Below are positions 61,953 through 64,000 of a stretch of DNA of 64,000 bases, piece by piece. The notes beneath the pieces were generated by a model. That model was not told the DNA's origin, ran no database searches, and was given only the letters and a program-made list of their open reading frames with translations. The stretch covers positions 1,706,501-1,770,500 of the forward strand of contig NZ_CP038255.1 of NCBI RefSeq assembly GCF_004564135.1, written 5' to 3'. How positions within the stretch are numbered: position 1 is the stretch's first letter; every line of letters begins with the position of its first letter. Made by a program: the position numbers and the translations under genes. The stretch is from Terasakiella sp. SH-1 (GTDB taxonomy: Bacteria > Pseudomonadota > Alphaproteobacteria > Rhodospirillales > Terasakiellaceae).

Positions 61953-62828
61953 TTAGGTTCCAGGGATAGTGCGTTGAAGAAAGAGTGTCAGGAAAAAGGC
62001 CAGAGCAGCAACCAATCCCCAAAGAACCTGCCCTGTCTGCAAAATCATGACGGCATCCAAGAGGGAAATCGCTGCAATCAAAATGGTTACATTTTTACCG
62101 ATTTCTTGCTTTTTCTGGCGTCGCGTTGTGTAAAGGATTGCCCCTACAACCACACACAAACCAAGCCATACACCCAAAATCACGGGAGCATCAAGCGGGC
62201 TACTATAAGCGAGATAAAGAAGTGGCAGCAGCAAGAAACTGGCAAAAAACAGATTGTTAATCTCCAGTGAAATCTCTTTTTTCGCCAAATAGGTTAGCCC
62301 GACAATCCAACTCAACAAGCACAAGCCACCTAATAAAACCTGTTCGTTCAAAGGTGCTGCAAGGCAAATGACGCTACAGAGATAGACCATAAAACGGCAA
62401 CCTCCCATAACGACAGGTGAAAAGAAGTTTTTCTTGTGGTGAACATTATAAAAGAGGATCAAACCAGCCAGAATCAGGCTAGCAACAAGGTTTGTAAACC
62501 AGTTTTCCGCTTCGCTCAGGTAGCTTACGAATTGTAGACAACCAATACCACCTACCAAACAGAAAGACCCGATGCTGAACACTTCTTTTAAGCTGGCCTC
62601 TCCACTGGGAATGGGGCGATTGGGCCGTTCTTGTGCGTCAATCTCATGATCAAACGCATCGTTCAGATACATGCCACCAATATAGAAAAGGAACATAGCA
62701 ATCAGAACAAGCCCCAACTTTGGATCGTCAAACTGACTGCCGGACAGGGCGACTGCTGCAAAGACATTGGTGAAAACCGTTGGAAGGTTTGAAACCCGCC
62801 CCAGTTTTAATGCAGTATGGAGGTTCAT
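61953..62828 (-). CDS. eboC: EboC, UbiA-like prenyltransferase
   Basis: A 291-residue integral membrane protein with about eight to nine helices. The first aspartate-rich motif is NDAFDHEIDAQERPNRPIPSG (as NDAFDHEIDAQ and ERPNRPIPSG, about residues 56-76), typical of UbiA enzymes that attach an isoprenoid to an acceptor. It overlaps the end of eboE by 4 nt (ATGA). It probably prenylates an ebo intermediate at the inner membrane; substrates are unknown. Confidence 0.9.
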   Translation of the reverse strand: MNLHTALKLGRVSNLPTVFTNVFAAVALSGSQFDDPKLGLVLIAMFLFYIGGMYLNDAFDHEIDAQERPNRPIPSGEASLKEVFSIGSFCLVGGIGCLQFVSYLSEAENWFTNLVASLILAGLILFYNVHHKKNFFSPVVMGGCRFMVYLCSVICLAAPLNEQVLLGGLCLLSWIVGLTYLAKKEISLEINNLFFASFLLLPLLYLAYSSPLDAPVILGVWLGLCVVVGAILYTTRRQKKQEIGKNVTILIAAISLLDAVMILQTGQVLWGLVAALAFFLTLFLQRTIPGT

Positions 62829-64000
62829 GTATCGAAATATTCCTTAACCCAGTTAATTTCACTGGAAATATCATCCACAATGGATTTTTGGCGAAGATGT
62901 GAGGGTAAAACAGACCACGTATAGGTTTCGACTTCCAAATGGTCGCAAAACAACTCGTTTTTTAGAAGATTAAGCATGTCACAGATGAAATTCTGAGTGG
63001 TCTGAAAAGGCTGTGCCTCATCCTTGATGGTGATAGGCACATGAAAATGGATGCGCCATTCACAATTTTCTGAGAGATGTTTTCCTTCTGCTGAGATGGC
63101 ATCTGTCAAATCATTGTAACGTGTGAGACCTGCATTTTTTTTAATAACAACTTGATGCAGGTAAGTATTGCTATCGAGTTCGTGCAATTTTAAGAGGTCG
63201 TCATGATCTGGGTTTTGTAGCGTCAGCCCAGAACTGATTTGAATTTTAAAAATACCGATACCTGCGTCTGTTAAAGTACGCAAGGTGTCCTGTGCATTTT
63301 CGAACCCGATTGCACAATGGCATAAATCTAAACAAACGCCGATATGTCCAGCTAAAAGCACTGCTGCTCGGTCTACTGGTACGTCAAACTTCTGGGCAAT
63401 AATGTATTTATTTTCCTGTGTGAAAACATATTTTTTAAAAAAAACAACAACTTCTTCAATAGTTTCCAGCACACACCCTGGTTCAGGTTCCAGAGCTAAG
63501 GTGACGGTCGTCCCTGTGGAAAGGGTGAGGTCAATTAAGAAACACGCAATTTCTAGAAGATTACGAGCCGCTATGGCTTGATCCTTTTCAGAGGTAAAAT
63601 TCTCCTTAAATCCAAGCGGTAACGTGGAAATGCTTCCTTTTATTCCGTCTTCAAGTAGACCATTTAAAACGAGAGCTAGATTTTTGGTATATGTCAAACG
63701 TTCCAAATGTCGCCAATCGGGCAAATAAACCTTCTTTTTAACGACCTCATTGTGAAATACCCCAAAAGGAAAGCCATTCAGGGTAAAAACATATAAAGAA
63801 TTATTTTTCAGCTCCTGTTTGAAGTGTTCAAGCTCCTGGGGGGATTGTAATTGGCTTGCAGCTTCATCAGGTAGCCACAAACCGATACCAAACGGCAAGT
63901 CTGGAGAAACTCGCTCTTTAACCTGCGAGGAAATAACTCGCAGATTTTCAATAATCTGCTTGAGGTTTTGTCCTTGATGGATGTTTGTACAGTATCCAAG
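62825..64000 (-). CDS. eboE: EboE, xylose-isomerase-like TIM barrel (partial at window end)
   Basis: The open frame continues to the last base of the window: the 34 codons 63899-64000 read LGYCTNIHQGQ followed by a helical stretch ending in VKERVSPD, then PFGIGLWLPDEAA. YCTNIH...G is the usual N-terminus of EboE proteins, so the gene is longer than the frame beginning at 63898 and its true start lies past the window. At least 391 residues are present, near full length. The fold is a sugar-isomerase/AP-endonuclease-like TIM barrel, with LALEPEPG and LCHCAIGFE as probable metal-site strands. It is the first visible gene of the minus-strand ebo operon. Confidence 0.88.
   Translation of the reverse strand, partial: LGYCTNIHQGQNLKQIIENLRVISSQVKERVSPDLPFGIGLWLPDEAASQLQSPQELEHFKQELKNNSLYVFTLNGFPFGVFHNEVVKKKVYLPDWRHLERLTYTKNLALVLNGLLEDGIKGSISTLPLGFKENFTSEKDQAIAARNLLEIACFLIDLTLSTGTTVTLALEPEPGCVLETIEEVVVFFKKYVFTQENKYIIAQKFDVPVDRAAVLLAGHIGVCLDLCHCAIGFENAQDTLRTLTDAGIGIFKIQISSGLTLQNPDHDDLLKLHELDSNTYLHQVVIKKNAGLTRYNDLTDAISAEGKHLSENCEWRIHFHVPITIKDEAQPFQTTQNFICDMLNLLKNELFCDHLEVETYTWSVLPSHLRQKSIVDDISSEINWVKEYFDT

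Overview
The window looks like chromosomal DNA of a marine, motile alphaproteobacterium, probably Rhodospirillales-like. This is an inference from gene content: a PAS/GGDEF/EAL protein, a methyl-accepting chemotaxis protein, a prkA-yeaH-spoVR operon, an NAD-glutamate dehydrogenase of the large bacterial class and a moderate-GC genome with tightly packed operons. No rRNA, tRNA, CRISPR array, intact insertion sequence or phage gene was found.

Layout. 1-7.2 kb: the 3' tail of a membrane protein, a cold-shock protein, then a 'GAK'-type cassette. The cassette has a CofD-like protein (minus strand) divergent from a PhoU/phosphotransferase fusion, an ATP-grasp enzyme, an HprK-related kinase B, a histidine-phosphatase/Nudix fusion and an amphi-Trp protein. 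GAK cassettes are recognised in family databases but have no known biochemical function. 7.3-10.6 kb: a c-di-GMP phosphodiesterase with a degenerate GGDEF, and an unknown small protein. 10.7-15.5 kb: spoVR, yeaH and prkA. 15.7-16.8 kb: a BASS-family transporter followed by a Fur-box-like promoter and a candidate small RNA. 16.8-24.2 kb: a fatty-acid beta-oxidation set (acyl-CoA dehydrogenase, hydratase/dehydrogenase, thiolase, MerR regulator, acyl-CoA ligase) sharing one palindromic operator. 24.5-33.5 kb: a small secreted protein, a chemoreceptor and a 1960-residue RTX/cadherin-like adhesin.

33.7-52.5 kb is a polyamine region. A minus-strand operon (puuA-puuB-potF-potG-potH-potI-agmatinase-amidotransferase) and a plus-strand operon (gntR, then puuC-gabT-gabD, then spuC) together import putrescine, make it from agmatine and degrade it to succinate. 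The palindrome TGTGATCACA lies before puuA, puuC and the glutamate dehydrogenase gene, with degenerate copies before gntR and puuC. The GntR regulator therefore probably controls all of them, so carbon and nitrogen release are co-regulated.

52.6-64.0 kb is an ebo (EDB) secondary-metabolite cassette, eboA-eboF. EboD is fused to a DedA/VTT-like membrane domain. Between eboD and eboF lie two genes that together look like a split VioB (the tryptophan-imine dimer synthase family of violacein, rebeccamycin and staurosporine synthesis). A further gene encodes a protein that resembles a cytochrome-c-type domain but has lost CxxCH. In cyanobacteria ebo genes are tied to export of the indole pigment scytonemin, so an ebo cassette interleaved with a VioB-like pair is the strongest candidate here for an undescribed pathway. 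The last gene, eboE, runs off the window end.
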